A DNA stretch of 64,000 bases from Halobacteriales archaeon YIM A00010 (GCA_025041175.1 JAKCFJ010000001.1:1116001-1180000), one strand, 5' to 3'; positions 1-8,927 are shown, counted from the stretch's first letter. The notes: generated by a model from the letters alone, not told the origin. Made by a program: numbers and translations.

Positions 1-188
1 TTGACGTGGTTGAAGGGTGCCAGCTGCTCGCGAACAGCCGAGGGGATCTGTCGGCCCGAGAGCCACTCGTCCATTGCAAACTGCGTGTCCACCACGGCGT
101 ACGTGTTCGACGCCGCGGCGTCGGGAAAGAGACGGCGCTTGGCGTGGGCGAGAACCATGGGTTCCGAAAGCGATGCTGCGCTTGCCAT
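1..188 (-). CDS. 5' end of an unrecognised gene, cut by the window edge
   Basis: An open reading frame on the minus strand starts at ATG 188 (a second in-frame ATG is at 158) and runs 62 codons to the window edge without a stop. The peptide starts MASAASLSEPMVLAHAKRRL and later contains DEWLSGRQIPSAV. I do not recognise the family. About 100 bases upstream lies an 8-4-8 palindrome resembling archaeal DtxR/SirR iron boxes (290-309), with a TATA-like stretch beside it, so an iron-responsive gene is a reasonable inference but not proven. The next gene is a cobalamin adenosyltransferase on the same strand. Confidence 0.5.
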   Translation of the reverse strand, partial: MASAASLSEPMVLAHAKRRLFPDAAASNTYAVVDTQFAMDEWLSGRQIPSAVREQLAPFNHV

Positions 189-289
189 ACGAACCCAGTA
201 TCCGTCGGTTTCGTATGAATTCATTGATCACGGGCACGAAATCACTCGGGGTAGTCGCTTCACACCACCGTAGCCAAAACACTTATTGT

Positions 290-309
290 TTTTTAGGCCA
301 ACCTAAAAA
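290..309 (-). promoter_or_regulatory. Palindromic iron-box-like operator
   Basis: The sequence TTTTTAGG-CCAA-CCTAAAAA is an inverted repeat with perfect 8-bp arms and a 4-bp spacer. It resembles the TTAGG-N4-CCTAA operators of DtxR-family metalloregulators (SirR/Idr) in haloarchaea. It overlaps or abuts a TATA-like stretch at about 281-290 reading toward the truncated gene at 1-188. Iron control is inferred from the motif alone. Confidence 0.55.
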
Positions 310-418
310 GTACGGCTCGGAGGAGAACCGGGCTGTGTGCATCGTTTGAAAACGACAGTGGGCGAAAAGTGCTGTCGGTTCGTGGTTCCATTCCGCCGGC
401 AGTGCGCGTCTGTCCTTC

Positions 419-952
419 CTAGTACGTGGGAGACTCTTCGGTGACATCGTCGCGTTCGTTCACGACCCGTGCGAAGACGAACAGCGCGTCAGAGAGCCGG
501 TTGAGGTACGTGATCGCCGTTTCGTTTACGGGTTCGTTCGTGCCGAGCGCGACGGCCCTTCGTTCGGCGCGGCGGACGACGGCCCGCGCGTGGTGGAGCT
601 TCGCGCCCGTCGTGCTCCCACCCGGTAGGATGAACGATTCGAGCGGATCGAGTTCCTCCTCGTAGCCGTCGATCCACGATTCGAGGCGGTCGATCTCCGA
701 TTCGTCGAGGCGTGGTCCGTCGCTGTCCTCGTCGGGATCGGCGAAATCGGCCTGAACGATGTGGAGGTGGTTCTGGATCTCTCGAAGATATTCATCGATG
801 TCGTCGTGGCCGGAGGGAACGACGACGCCGATGAGCGCGTTCGCCTCGTCCACGGTGCCGTAGGCCTCGATTCGCGGGTTCGTCTTCGAGACGCGGGACA
901 TGTTCCGGAGATCGGTCTGGCCTTCATCACCACGGCCCGTGTAGATCTTCAT
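419..952 (-). CDS. Cob(I)alamin adenosyltransferase, PduO type
   Basis: This 177-residue protein transfers the adenosyl group of ATP to cob(I)alamin to make adenosylcobalamin. The N-terminal TGRGDEGQT motif (residues 5-13), the FILPGGS segment (107-113), the Arg-rich RRAERR stretch (127-132) and the C-terminal YLNRLSDALFVFAR helix (149-162) are all hallmarks of the PduO/MMAB family, and the length is typical. It sits between an unidentified gene and deoC, all on the minus strand. The Btu-type transporter of this window lies about 10 kb away, so cobalamin salvage is a plausible shared theme. The cytoplasmic location follows from the absence of any signal or membrane segment. Confidence 0.93.
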   Translation of the reverse strand: MKIYTGRGDEGQTDLRNMSRVSKTNPRIEAYGTVDEANALIGVVVPSGHDDIDEYLREIQNHLHIVQADFADPDEDSDGPRLDESEIDRLESWIDGYEEELDPLESFILPGGSTTGAKLHHARAVVRRAERRAVALGTNEPVNETAITYLNRLSDALFVFARVVNERDDVTEESPTY

Positions 953-985
953 GCGTTGTTTCTCGGTCGCTGTGCCCTTATACTC

Positions 986-1609
986 TCACCTCCGGTCGTA
1001 CTCCTCGACGAGCTGAACACCGCTCGAGGCACCGAGGCGTTCGGCACCGGCGTCGAGGAGCGCTTTCGCTTGCTCGTAGGAGCCGATCCCGCCGCTTGCT
1101 TTCACTGGTAAATGCTCGCTCATGAGCGCCACATCGTCGACTGTCGCGCCTTCGTCCGCGAACCCTGTCGAGGTTTTCACGAACTCCGCGCCCGCAGCGG
1201 CCGCAGCTTCGCAGGCCCGGTGTTTCTCCTCGGTTTGGAGCACCGCCGTTTCGATGATTGCTTTCACGGGGATCGGGACCGCGTCGGTGACAGCTTCGAT
1301 ATCCGTTCGGACGGTCTCGATTTCGCCCGCTTTGAGTCGGCCGACGTTGATGACCATATCGAGTTCGTCACAGCCGTTCCGGTAGGCCTGCGCGGCTTCG
1401 ACGCGTTTGGTTTCGGGCGTATGATGGCCGTGGGGAAAGCCAATAACCGTCGTGAGGAGCGCGTCAGTCTCGATATCTCCAACATAACACGGCGGGATAC
1501 AGGCGTTCATCCCGTACCGCTCGGCGTCTCGAACGACGCGTTCGGCGTCGGTTTGCGTCGTCTCCACGCCGAGAACCGTGTGATCGATGCGTTCGGGAAA
1601 TGCGTCCAT
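986..1609 (-). CDS. deoC: Deoxyribose-phosphate aldolase
   Basis: The 207-residue TIM-barrel enzyme cleaves 2-deoxyribose 5-phosphate to glyceraldehyde 3-phosphate and acetaldehyde. The Schiff-base lysine is K145 in VKTSTGF, the second conserved lysine is K170 in VKASGGIG, and the acidic [10 protein letters not shown] segment (81-90) carries the conserved catalytic aspartate. Length and motifs fit short archaeal DeoC proteins. The gene ends 33 bases before the adenosyltransferase gene. A sugar kinase and a nucleoside phosphorylase occur 1-3 kb away on the other strand, which points to nucleoside-sugar catabolism in this neighbourhood. Confidence 0.95.
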   Translation of the reverse strand: MDAFPERIDHTVLGVETTQTDAERVVRDAERYGMNACIPPCYVGDIETDALLTTVIGFPHGHHTPETKRVEAAQAYRNGCDELDMVINVGRLKAGEIETVRTDIEAVTDAVPIPVKAIIETAVLQTEEKHRACEAAAAAGAEFVKTSTGFADEGATVDDVALMSEHLPVKASGGIGSYEQAKALLDAGAERLGASSGVQLVEEYDRR

Positions 1610-1695
1610 ACCGGGTGGTGTCCACGAAGCGGAATACGTCCATTGGTCATCGGATGTCGGTAGGGCTTTGCCGCCGGCGTGGGACTCTCCGTTCG

Positions 1696-2502
1696 ATGCA
1701 AGGGCTGCTGTTACCCGAGGGGTTCGTGCTCCCGCCGCTTCCGTATCTGGTGGGCGTTCTCGTCGTGACTCTCGTGATCGTGGGCGTTCTGTACCGGCAG
1801 GCGCCGAGAATCACCGAACAGATCGTCGTCGCGCTCGCGCCGTGGATGGCGGTCGGCGCTGGCCTGTACGCGCTCGAACAGGCCCGCGCGATTCCGGAGG
1901 TGGTCGCTCCGTTTGCGAGTTCGCCCACCGTCTATCTCACGACGTTCGTCGTGGTGGGGACGATCGTCGCCGTGCTCGGGGATCGCCAGTCCGATCGGTT
2001 CGCGCCTCAAAGCACACCCGGTGTGGTGCTCGCCACGGGGATGGTGGCGTTCGTTTTCGTGTTTGCCACGGCAGCGATCGCGGCCCTCCGATCGCCGCCG
2101 GTGCGCGTGTTCTGGCCGGGAGCCGCCGTCGTGGGTGCTACCGCGGTCACTGGCGGGGTTGGGCTTTTGCTTCGTCGCTCCGTTCCGAGCGTCGCAGAGG
2201 AAACCGGAAGCGCCGGGCTGCTCGTCGTGTTCGGTCACGCGCTCGACGGCCTGTCGACCGCCGTCGGACTGGCGTTTCTGGGGTTCGGCGAGCAGACCCC
2301 TCTCTCGCGGCTCGTGATCGATGTCGGTGGCGTGTGGCTGTTCGTCGTCGTGAAGGTGGTGCTCGCGGTTCTGGTCGTCGGACTCCTCGCCGATTACGTC
2401 CGCGAGGAGCCGTCGGAGGGGAACCTACTGCTCGCTGCCGTCGCAGCCGTCGGATTGGGTCCCGGCGTTCACAACGCGATTCTGTTCTCCATCGTCGGGT
2501 AG
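1696..2502 (+). CDS. DUF63 family membrane protein
   Basis: This 268-residue polytopic membrane protein matches the archaeal DUF63 family, whose members begin with a motif like [16 protein letters not shown] and carry about seven to eight hydrophobic helices. The function is unknown. I chose ATG 1696 because the family-like sequence begins there; the frame is open further upstream to 1600, but that stretch is basic, lacks family features and overlaps the start of deoC. The next gene begins 52 bases downstream on the same strand, so the two may be co-transcribed. Confidence 0.85.
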   Translation: MQGLLLPEGFVLPPLPYLVGVLVVTLVIVGVLYRQAPRITEQIVVALAPWMAVGAGLYALEQARAIPEVVAPFASSPTVYLTTFVVVGTIVAVLGDRQSDRFAPQSTPGVVLATGMVAFVFVFATAAIAALRSPPVRVFWPGAAVVGATAVTGGVGLLLRRSVPSVAEETGSAGLLVVFGHALDGLSTAVGLAFLGFGEQTPLSRLVIDVGGVWLFVVVKVVLAVLVVGLLADYVREEPSEGNLLLAAVAAVGLGPGVHNAILFSIVG

Positions 2503-2554
2503 GGTCGCGTTCGAAGAGGAGACGTTTTTGGGATGGTCGAGCTACGGTGTGATA

Positions 2555-3457
2555 ATGCGCGTTATCTGCGCCGGGCACGCCAACTGGGATGTCACGCTCC
2601 ACGTGGGTCATCTCCCGACGGCAGACAGCGAGGCACGAATCCACGAGCGCCACAGCGGCGGTGGGGGGAGTGCAGCGAACACGGCCGTGGCGCTCGCACA
2701 ACTCGGCGTCTCGACAGGGATCATCGCCAGCGTCGGGACCGACGCCAACGGCCGGGCGGCCCGCTCGGAGCTCCAAGAAAGCGGCGTGGACACCACGGAA
2801 CTACAAGTCGTGGAGGGCCAAACCGCGGTGAAATATCTGGTCGTCGCTCCGGCCGGCGAGGCGTTTGTTCTCGGCACCGACGGTGTGAACGAAGCCGTCG
2901 ATCCCGGTGCTGTTCCAGAATCGTACATCGGGTCCGGAGACCACCTCCACCTGACCGGACAGGACCCGGAAACCGCCGGGACTCTGGCCGAGATCGCTAC
3001 CGACACCGGTGTCAGCGTGAGCTTCGATCCCGGCCGTCGGTGCACCGGTCGGTCGTACGATCGAACGCTCGAGCTCGCCGACATCGTTTTCTTGAATCGC
3101 CGTGAATCCGAGATGATCGACATTCCCGAGGAGTGTGTCGTGGTCAGAAAGCACGGAGAGGGTGGTGCGGACGCACACACACCCGATGGAACCTATCACC
3201 ACTCGGGCTACGACGTTGACGCCGTCGATACAACCGGGGCGGGCGACGCCTTCGCAGCGGGGTTCATCCACACGCACCTCTCCAAGCCCGATTCGGGATA
3301 CCACCGCGCGCTCACCGTTGGTAATGCGTGTGGCGCAATCGCCGCTAGATCGAGCGGCACCCGGCCGGACCTGTCGTGGGATACGATCGGATCGATTCGG
3401 GACTCGGACGCCGAATCGACGGAGACCACCCGGTCCGATTCCCGGCCCGAGCGGTAG
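2555..3457 (+). CDS. PfkB/ribokinase-family sugar kinase
   Basis: This 300-residue protein has the PfkB fold markers: the N-terminal substrate-binding SGGGGSAANTAVALA segment (34-48) and the C-terminal signature DTTGAGDAFAAGF (225-237), whose D231 is the catalytic base. The start is ATG 2555, directly before the first beta strand MRVICAG. It is followed 57 bases later by a uridine phosphorylase-type gene, with deoC nearby. Haloarchaea are reported to degrade nucleoside ribose through ribose 1-phosphate and pentose bisphosphates using a PfkB-family ribose-1-phosphate kinase. That role is an attractive inference here, but adenosine, ribose or another sugar kinase cannot be excluded. The C-terminal 20 residues are a disordered charged tail. 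Confidence 0.85.
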   Translation: MRVICAGHANWDVTLHVGHLPTADSEARIHERHSGGGGSAANTAVALAQLGVSTGIIASVGTDANGRAARSELQESGVDTTELQVVEGQTAVKYLVVAPAGEAFVLGTDGVNEAVDPGAVPESYIGSGDHLHLTGQDPETAGTLAEIATDTGVSVSFDPGRRCTGRSYDRTLELADIVFLNRRESEMIDIPEECVVVRKHGEGGADAHTPDGTYHHSGYDVDAVDTTGAGDAFAAGFIHTHLSKPDSGYHRALTVGNACGAIAARSSGTRPDLSWDTIGSIRDSDAESTETTRSDSRPER

Positions 3458-3481
3458 CCGGGTCGTCAAAACGAAATCCGG

Positions 3482-3491
3482 CAAACGTTTG
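3482..3491. promoter_or_regulatory. CAAACGTTTG palindrome upstream of the phosphorylase gene
   Basis: A perfect 10-bp palindrome lies 24 bases before the ATG of the nucleoside phosphorylase gene, in the gap after the sugar kinase. It could be an operator or part of the promoter. Only the symmetry and the position support this. Confidence 0.25.
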
Positions 3492-3514
3492 TCCCCGCCC
3501 TTGAAGAAAAAGAC

Positions 3515-4246
3515 ATGAGCGGACGAAAACAGCCGCATCTACTCGTAGAACCGGGAGCAGTAGCCGACACCGCGCTGGTACCTGGCGATCCCGGTCGCGT
3601 CGACCGCATCGCCGAGCACTGTGAAAACACGGAAACGATCGCAGAAAACCGCGAGTACAGACTGGTCAACGCGGAGTACGAGGGCCGCGACCTCACCATC
3701 TGTTCGACCGGCATCGGTGCACCATCCGCAACGATCGCGGTAGAGGAGCTCGCCGCCGTCGGCGTCGAGACGTTCATCCGCGTCGGAACGACCGGCGCGC
3801 TACAGTCCGACATCGAGATCGGCGACATGATCGTAGCCACCGGAGCGGCGAAAGACGAGGGAACGACCAAACGCTACGAGTCGTCGACGATCCCGGCAGT
3901 GGCTGATTTTGAGGTGCTGTCGGCGCTGGCCGATGCGGCAAACCGGAACGACGAGACGGTCCACGTCGGCCCGATCGCGACGGACGACGCGTTTTACGCC
4001 GAGACCGACGAGCACGTGACCGCGTGGGAGGAGGCAGGACTGCTGTCGGTGGAGATGGAGGCAGCAGCGATCTTCACCCTCGCTCGCCGGAAGGGGCTGC
4101 GAGCGGGCGCGATCTGCACTGTCGACGGGAACCTCGTCCGCGGAACCCAGAAAGGCGAGACCGACGCCGAGGAGCTTCCCGAGAAGGCGAAGGACAACGT
4201 CGGCCGCGCGATCGAACTGACGCTGTCCGCAGCAACTAGGCTGTGA
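3515..4246 (+). CDS. udp: Nucleoside (uridine-type) phosphorylase
   Basis: This 243-residue protein belongs to the PNP/UDP phosphorylase family, which splits nucleosides with phosphate to give a base and (deoxy)ribose 1-phosphate. The phosphate-binding VPGDPGRV (residues 22-29), CSTGIGAPSA (about 63-72) and SVEMEAAAIFTLA motif with the ribose-binding Glu-Met-Glu are clear. The pattern is closer to uridine phosphorylase than to purine enzymes. Its product would feed the adjacent PfkB kinase or, after mutase action, DeoC. The gene ends 42 bases before the HPP-UspA gene. Confidence 0.9.
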   Translation: MSGRKQPHLLVEPGAVADTALVPGDPGRVDRIAEHCENTETIAENREYRLVNAEYEGRDLTICSTGIGAPSATIAVEELAAVGVETFIRVGTTGALQSDIEIGDMIVATGAAKDEGTTKRYESSTIPAVADFEVLSALADAANRNDETVHVGPIATDDAFYAETDEHVTAWEEAGLLSVEMEAAAIFTLARRKGLRAGAICTVDGNLVRGTQKGETDAEELPEKAKDNVGRAIELTLSAATRL

Positions 4247-4288
4247 GCGAACGAAACGGCTTTTCTCGGCCCGGACGAAACGAGCTGT

Positions 4289-5812
4289 ATGCTCGGGTGG
4301 GACCGACTGTGGGCGTCGTTCCGGAGACTCCGTCGGATCGAACGACGCGAACTCCGGGAGTTTCGTGCGTGGATCGAAACGACACGAAACCTCATCCGTC
4401 TCACGAGCCTGGTGGTGATCCCGTTGCTCCTCGCGTTGGTCACGCTCATCTCGCACGTGAATCCAGCGCTCTCGTTTCTTCTGTTTCCACCCCTCGCATC
4501 GGGGACACACACGCTCTTTTCCGATCCGGATGGCAAGTACTCCACGCCGTGGAACTTCGTCGGCGGACTGACGATCGGGGCGCTGTGTGGCTGGTTCACG
4601 CTGGTCGTCCCTCACCCCGAGTGGCTCCCGATCGGACAGTCGGTCGGTGGCGTCTCACCGGTAGGGGCAGCGCTATCGATCTTTCTCACCGGCGCGATCA
4701 CATGGGTACTCGACACGGAGCTCTCGGCGGCGTTCTCGACGGCGCTGCTCGTGCTTCTCACCGGGACGCCGGATCAAGCCGGGATCTACGTTCTGAGCAT
4801 TGGGGTGTCGAGCACGCTGGTTGCGGTCGTGTTCGTCCTGTGGCGTAAAAACGTCTATGCAGAACGCGCGGAGTATCTCTACCAGTCCACGAAGGGTGAC
4901 GACCACGTTCTCGTTGTGATGCGTGGCGATCATCCCAACGCGACCGCGATGCTCGGTGCGCGGCTCGCGGGTGCCCACGACGCCGGCAAGGTCGTGCTCC
5001 TCCAGATGGCCGACGAAGATTCGATCGAAACAGTTGGACGCGCCGGTTCGGACGGCGATGGAGACAGCGCCACCACGACCGAACAGACGGTGGCTGGCTC
5101 GGATTCGACTGTTGACGTGAACGAGGACGCGGACGTAGACCCGGACGCGGACGACCAACAATCGGTCGAGGAACGCGCTACATCGACGTTCGCGTCGGCG
5201 TTGGAGAAGCGGGCCAACATCATCCGGACGAAAGTCGGCGTGCCCTGTGAGGTGGTCGTTGCCAGCGAAGGAGCGAGTCCGGCCCGAACGGTGATGCAGA
5301 CCGCACACGAGACGAACTGTGATCTCATCACAGTGCCGTACGAAACGCGGTACGGCTCCCTGTCGCCGTTCCTCCGCGATCTGTTCAGGGGGGACACCGA
5401 CGTGCTCGTTCACCGGTCAGTCGAGGAACGCACCGACTGGAAACGCGTGCTGGTGCCCGTCCGACAGGAGAGCGACGTGGCACACAGCATGATCGACTTC
5501 GCCGTCCGGCTGGTCGGACGGACTGGAACCATCTCTGTTGCTCACTGCATTTCCGACGAGCGCGAACGACGGTCTGCGGAGGAGATGCTTTCTCATCTCA
5601 CGGAAACGGTGACGACCGCCTGTGAAACGCGCGTCGCTCGCGCCTCCATCGAGTCGTATCTCGATGGCTACACGCAAGGATACGATCTGGTTATCATCGG
5701 CGCAAGCCGGGATCGCAGCGCAGCCTCTCGGTTCGTCTCGCCACCGACCTTCCACCGAATTGACTCGCTCGACACCGACGTGGCCATCCTCGACCGGAAC
5801 TTCCGGATGTAA
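4289..5812 (+). CDS. HPP-family membrane protein fused to two UspA domains
   Basis: The 507-residue protein has an N-terminal HPP-type membrane domain with about four hydrophobic helices (roughly residues 45-190), including the LLFPPLASGTHTLF segment typical of the family. Two universal-stress-protein-like domains follow (roughly 200-380 and 385-505). The first is interrupted by an acidic low-complexity insertion near residues 255-300 (DVNEDADVDPDADDQQ). HPP proteins of cyanobacteria have been linked to nitrite transport and UspA domains bind nucleotides, but the role of the haloarchaeal fusion is unknown. A membrane transporter or sensor with a nucleotide-binding regulatory tail is an inference. 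Confidence 0.85.
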   Translation: MLGWDRLWASFRRLRRIERRELREFRAWIETTRNLIRLTSLVVIPLLLALVTLISHVNPALSFLLFPPLASGTHTLFSDPDGKYSTPWNFVGGLTIGALCGWFTLVVPHPEWLPIGQSVGGVSPVGAALSIFLTGAITWVLDTELSAAFSTALLVLLTGTPDQAGIYVLSIGVSSTLVAVVFVLWRKNVYAERAEYLYQSTKGDDHVLVVMRGDHPNATAMLGARLAGAHDAGKVVLLQMADEDSIETVGRAGSDGDGDSATTTEQTVAGSDSTVDVNEDADVDPDADDQQSVEERATSTFASALEKRANIIRTKVGVPCEVVVASEGASPARTVMQTAHETNCDLITVPYETRYGSLSPFLRDLFRGDTDVLVHRSVEERTDWKRVLVPVRQESDVAHSMIDFAVRLVGRTGTISVAHCISDERERRSAEEMLSHLTETVTTACETRVARASIESYLDGYTQGYDLVIIGASRDRSAASRFVSPPTFHRIDSLDTDVAILDRNFRM

Positions 5813-5904
5813 GCCGTCAGATGCGGTCCGCGCTGTGTCGCGGAGCAGATCGCTCGGCGGAACGGAACGACTACGCTCTTGTATCTCCCGGTGGTACAGG
5901 GCGT

Positions 5905-6183
5905 ATGCGCTGGAAGCTCTTCGCCACGCTGAGCGAGACTGCCGGTACGCGGGAGGTGTCGGTCGACACCGAATCGGGTGACACCGTCCGGGACGCGCTC
6001 GAGGCGCTGTTCGACGCCCACCCCGAACTTCGGGAGGAGATACTCGATGAGAACGGTGAGATCTACGACCACATCCGCCTGCTTCGGAACGGACACGATC
6101 CGTTCGCAAACGATGGAGGATTCGATACCGGGATTTCCGAGGGCGACGAGCTGGCCCTGTTCCCACCAGTGAGCGGCGGATAG
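5905..6183 (+). CDS. samp1: Ubiquitin-like small archaeal modifier protein SAMP1
   Basis: This 92-residue beta-grasp protein starts MRWKLFATLSE and ends ELALFPPVSGG, matching the Haloferax SAMP1 pattern. The terminal diglycine is needed for adenylation by the E1-like UbaA and for isopeptide attachment to target proteins; SAMP1/MoaD2 also donates sulfur in molybdopterin synthesis. I chose ATG 5905 because homology begins there; the frame is open further upstream to 5821 without family features. No E1 gene is in the window; a MoaB-type molybdopterin protein is encoded at 56.8-57.3 kb. Confidence 0.93.
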   Translation: MRWKLFATLSETAGTREVSVDTESGDTVRDALEALFDAHPELREEILDENGEIYDHIRLLRNGHDPFANDGGFDTGISEGDELALFPPVSGG

Positions 6184-6333
6184 CAACCGCCTGTGCGTTC
6201 GGATGGGATAGACAGAGAGATCATTTGTCGATTGCTTCCGAGATTCCTAGAACAATCACGAACTCGAGTACATCGTTGCTGACAAGATAACTGGTATCGG
6301 CAACTTTTTCCACCCTCTCAAAGAAAGACGTGT

Positions 6334-7287
6334 ATGGTATCCGTACTCATCACGGGCGGTACCGGATTCATTGGTTCGTACGTCGCCCAGGAATTCCTCC
6401 AGGCGGGTCACGAAGTGATCGCATACGACACGTCGACAGACACGCACATCCTACAGCAGCTCGGTGTGGCGGATCGGGTTTCGGTTCGTCGCGGGGACGT
6501 CACCGATCCGACCGATTTCATGGACGCGGTGTGTGAGACGGGCGCGACGCACGTCGTTCACCTCGCGGCGCTGTTGACGGGCAGCGCGCGCGAGCACCCT
6601 CGCGTCGCTCAGGAAGTCAACATCGGCGGCACGAACACGGTGTTCGAGTCGGCGCGCATCCTCGATGACCAGATCGAGCGGGTCGCGTGGGCCTCAAGCG
6701 CGGCAGTGTTCGCACCGCCGGAGAACTACGACGGCTGGGTCACCGAGGACGATCTCGTCTATCCCGACACGCTGTACGGAGCGACGAAGGAGTACAACGA
6801 GCACCAGGCCCGGGTCTACGCCGAGGAGTACGGCGTCTCCCACGTCGGTCTCCGCCCGACCGTTGCGTACGGTCCCTACCGGGAGACAGGCGGATCGGCG
6901 TTTCTCGCAAACCTCATCGAAAAGCCCGCGCTCGGCGAACCGTTCAGCGTCGAGTACGGCGATCAAGTCATCGACTGGCAGTACGTCAAAGACATCGCAC
7001 AGGCGTTCCGGCTCGCAACGCTTACCGACGACGCCCAGCTGTCGCGCCGGGTCTACAACGTCCGGGGGGAGTGTGCCACGATCCGCGAGGCCGCCAAAAC
7101 GGTCGAGACCATCCTCCCCGACGCCGATCTCACCGTCTCCGACGACGGTAAACTCCCGTGGACACAGCAGCTCGACATGAGCCCGATCGAATCGGATATG
7201 GGCTATGAGGTGGCCTACGACCTCGAACGCGGATTCAGGGAGTACATCAACGTCCTCAGGGAAGAACATGGATTGAAAACAGTGTGA
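6334..7287 (+). CDS. NAD-dependent epimerase/dehydratase (extended SDR)
   Basis: This 317-residue extended short-chain dehydrogenase has the nucleotide-binding GGTGFIGS motif (residues 8-15), a serine pair at 121-122 and the catalytic Y148-x3-K152 in LYGATKEYN. A substrate-binding C-terminal part follows. Such proteins act on nucleotide sugars or related aldehydes; the exact substrate cannot be read from the sequence. It stands alone: SAMP1 ends 150 bases upstream and a 325-base gap follows. A TATA-like ACTTTTTCC stretch lies about 30 bases before the ATG. Confidence 0.88.
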   Translation: MVSVLITGGTGFIGSYVAQEFLQAGHEVIAYDTSTDTHILQQLGVADRVSVRRGDVTDPTDFMDAVCETGATHVVHLAALLTGSAREHPRVAQEVNIGGTNTVFESARILDDQIERVAWASSAAVFAPPENYDGWVTEDDLVYPDTLYGATKEYNEHQARVYAEEYGVSHVGLRPTVAYGPYRETGGSAFLANLIEKPALGEPFSVEYGDQVIDWQYVKDIAQAFRLATLTDDAQLSRRVYNVRGECATIREAAKTVETILPDADLTVSDDGKLPWTQQLDMSPIESDMGYEVAYDLERGFREYINVLREEHGLKTV

Positions 7288-7612
7288 ACCGGCTCGATCG
7301 AACGGACAAGACCGGCAACATTGTTCATTGGTAACATTGATCTACTCACTCACGACGAGTGGGTCACAGTGCTGATCGGCTTCTTCAACCCTCGCCGCGT
7401 AGGCTGCCAGTCGTTGTCCACCCACGCCCGAAATGTATATATATTCCCGAGAAACACCCGATGGCAGTCGGTTTTGATGAGAAACCATTGCATAAGTTAT
7501 AGAGATGATTTTCGAAGATTTGCTTGAGGGTATGCCATGGCTACACCAGATGATACGGGTTGGTGACTGGGAAAGATTTATTAATGGAGAAAGCACTACG
7601 TTATGATAGACT
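7288..7612. other. 325-base intergenic region with a promoter at its right end
   Basis: No convincing gene is seen. It has AT-rich patches (a run of alternating TATATAT near 7435) and short imperfect repeats. The only clear signal is the TATA box that serves the next small gene. Confidence 0.5.
7576..7584 (+). promoter_or_regulatory. TATA box of a leaderless promoter
   Basis: ATTTATTAA is centred about 33 bases before ATG 7613. This is the spacing expected for a haloarchaeal promoter giving a leaderless or nearly leaderless transcript. Confidence 0.55.
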
Positions 7613-7864
7613 ATGACTGGATACTACGATCTCGTGCTAGGGCTGATACCGCTGTCACTTCTCGGTGTATCGGGCGCGCTGACCGTCGTTGGAGTAGAGG
7701 TAACCCTCGCTGTGATGGTCGCAGCAGCGATCGCAGTGGCGTTCATGGGTCACGCGTTGTTCGTCCGGTCACCGACCGACCAACAGCCAGCCGATCAGCT
7801 GTCGGTCGATCGATCCCCACAGCAGTCGTCCCGCGTCGAGACGAATCCAGTCAGATCCGATTAA
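7613..7864 (+). CDS. Small haloarchaeal membrane protein
   Basis: The 83-residue protein starts MTGYYDLVLGLIPLSLLGVSG, has two hydrophobic helices (about residues 6-26 and 29-50) and a polar Gln/Asp/Ser-rich tail. Proteins with this start and layout are widespread in haloarchaea and are uncharacterised. The well-placed TATA box and the conserved N-terminus argue that it is a genuine gene. It lies 54 bases before the ornithine cyclodeaminase-like gene and may share a transcript with it. Confidence 0.75.
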   Translation: MTGYYDLVLGLIPLSLLGVSGALTVVGVEVTLAVMVAAAIAVAFMGHALFVRSPTDQQPADQLSVDRSPQQSSRVETNPVRSD

Positions 7865-7918
7865 CGCTCCCGTCGTAGACACTATCCCTAAGTTCCGTGC
7901 CTGCGTTTCGTGGCATGT

Positions 7919-8908
7919 ATGACGGAGACGCTGTTTTTGACGAGCGAGGAACTCGCAGGGCTGGCAACGCCTTCGGAGTACGTGTCGGCGGTCCGTGAGG
8001 GGTACAGGCAGCAGGGATCTGCCGCTCCCCGGACGAAGCTCGTTTCCGAGGAGCAGGCGGGGATGCTCACGGGGTATTTGGCCATCCTTCCTGAGACGGG
8101 CGCGATGGGCGGATACACGTACGCAGCGGGATTCGGAGACGAGGACGTTCACTTTTTCCTGCCGTTGTTCGACGCCGACAGCGGGCAGCCGCTCGCGCTG
8201 TTAGATGGGGCGAGCCTCAACCCGTTCAAGACGGGAGCCACCGGGGCGGTCGGAGTCGATGCGCTCGCGCGCACGGATGCAGAAACGCTCGGACTGATCG
8301 GCAGCGGCGCACAGGCACGCGGACAGCTGCGCGCCACGATGACGGTCCGTCCGTTCGAGACAGTGACGGTGTACTCACCGACACCGGAGAACCGGGAGGC
8401 GTTCGCCAGCGATATGAACGACCGCTACGACGCCGCCGTTCGAGCGGTGGCAACGAGCGAGGCCGCCGTTGCGGGGTCGGACGTTCTCATCACGGCCACA
8501 AACGCCACGGAACCGGTGTTCGACGGAGACCGACTCGAGCCGGGAACCCACGTCACAGCGATGGGCCGGTACGATCCGAGCGCGCGCGAGATCGACGCGG
8601 CGACGGTCGAACGCGCGACGTACGTGCCCGATATCCGCGCTCGCGCGACCAGCGACGCGGGCGCATTCCTGCAGGCAATGGACGAGCGGGGACTCACGGA
8701 GGCACACATCCACGGCGATCTCGGAGAAGTGCTCGCCAGCGAGGTTCCGGGGCGAACGACGGACGAAGCGATCACGGTGTTCGACAGCGGCGGCACCGCA
8801 ATCGAAACCGTCGCCACAGCGTACATGCTGTACGAGAAAGCGCGCGAGCGCGGACTCGGTGAGTACATCGACATCGCGCCCGGAAGCGAAGCCCTGACCG
8901 GCGAGTGA
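7919..8908 (+). CDS. Ornithine cyclodeaminase/mu-crystallin family dehydrogenase
   Basis: This 329-residue NAD(P)-dependent protein has the OCD/mu-crystallin layout. A substrate-binding N-terminal part carries PRTKLVSEEQ and GGYTYAAGF. A Rossmann domain follows with GLIGSGAQARGQL near residue 125, and the C-terminal FDSGGTAIETVATA segment is a family hallmark. Members act as ornithine cyclodeaminase, alanine dehydrogenase or ketimine reductase, and the substrate cannot be decided here. ATG 7919 is preferred over the upstream GTG at 7910 because the family start MTETLFLTSEEL begins there. Confidence 0.88.
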   Translation: MTETLFLTSEELAGLATPSEYVSAVREGYRQQGSAAPRTKLVSEEQAGMLTGYLAILPETGAMGGYTYAAGFGDEDVHFFLPLFDADSGQPLALLDGASLNPFKTGATGAVGVDALARTDAETLGLIGSGAQARGQLRATMTVRPFETVTVYSPTPENREAFASDMNDRYDAAVRAVATSEAAVAGSDVLITATNATEPVFDGDRLEPGTHVTAMGRYDPSAREIDAATVERATYVPDIRARATSDAGAFLQAMDERGLTEAHIHGDLGEVLASEVPGRTTDEAITVFDSGGTAIETVATAYMLYEKARERGLGEYIDIAPGSEALTGE

Positions 8909-8927
8909 CGACACAGATACACGGGGA

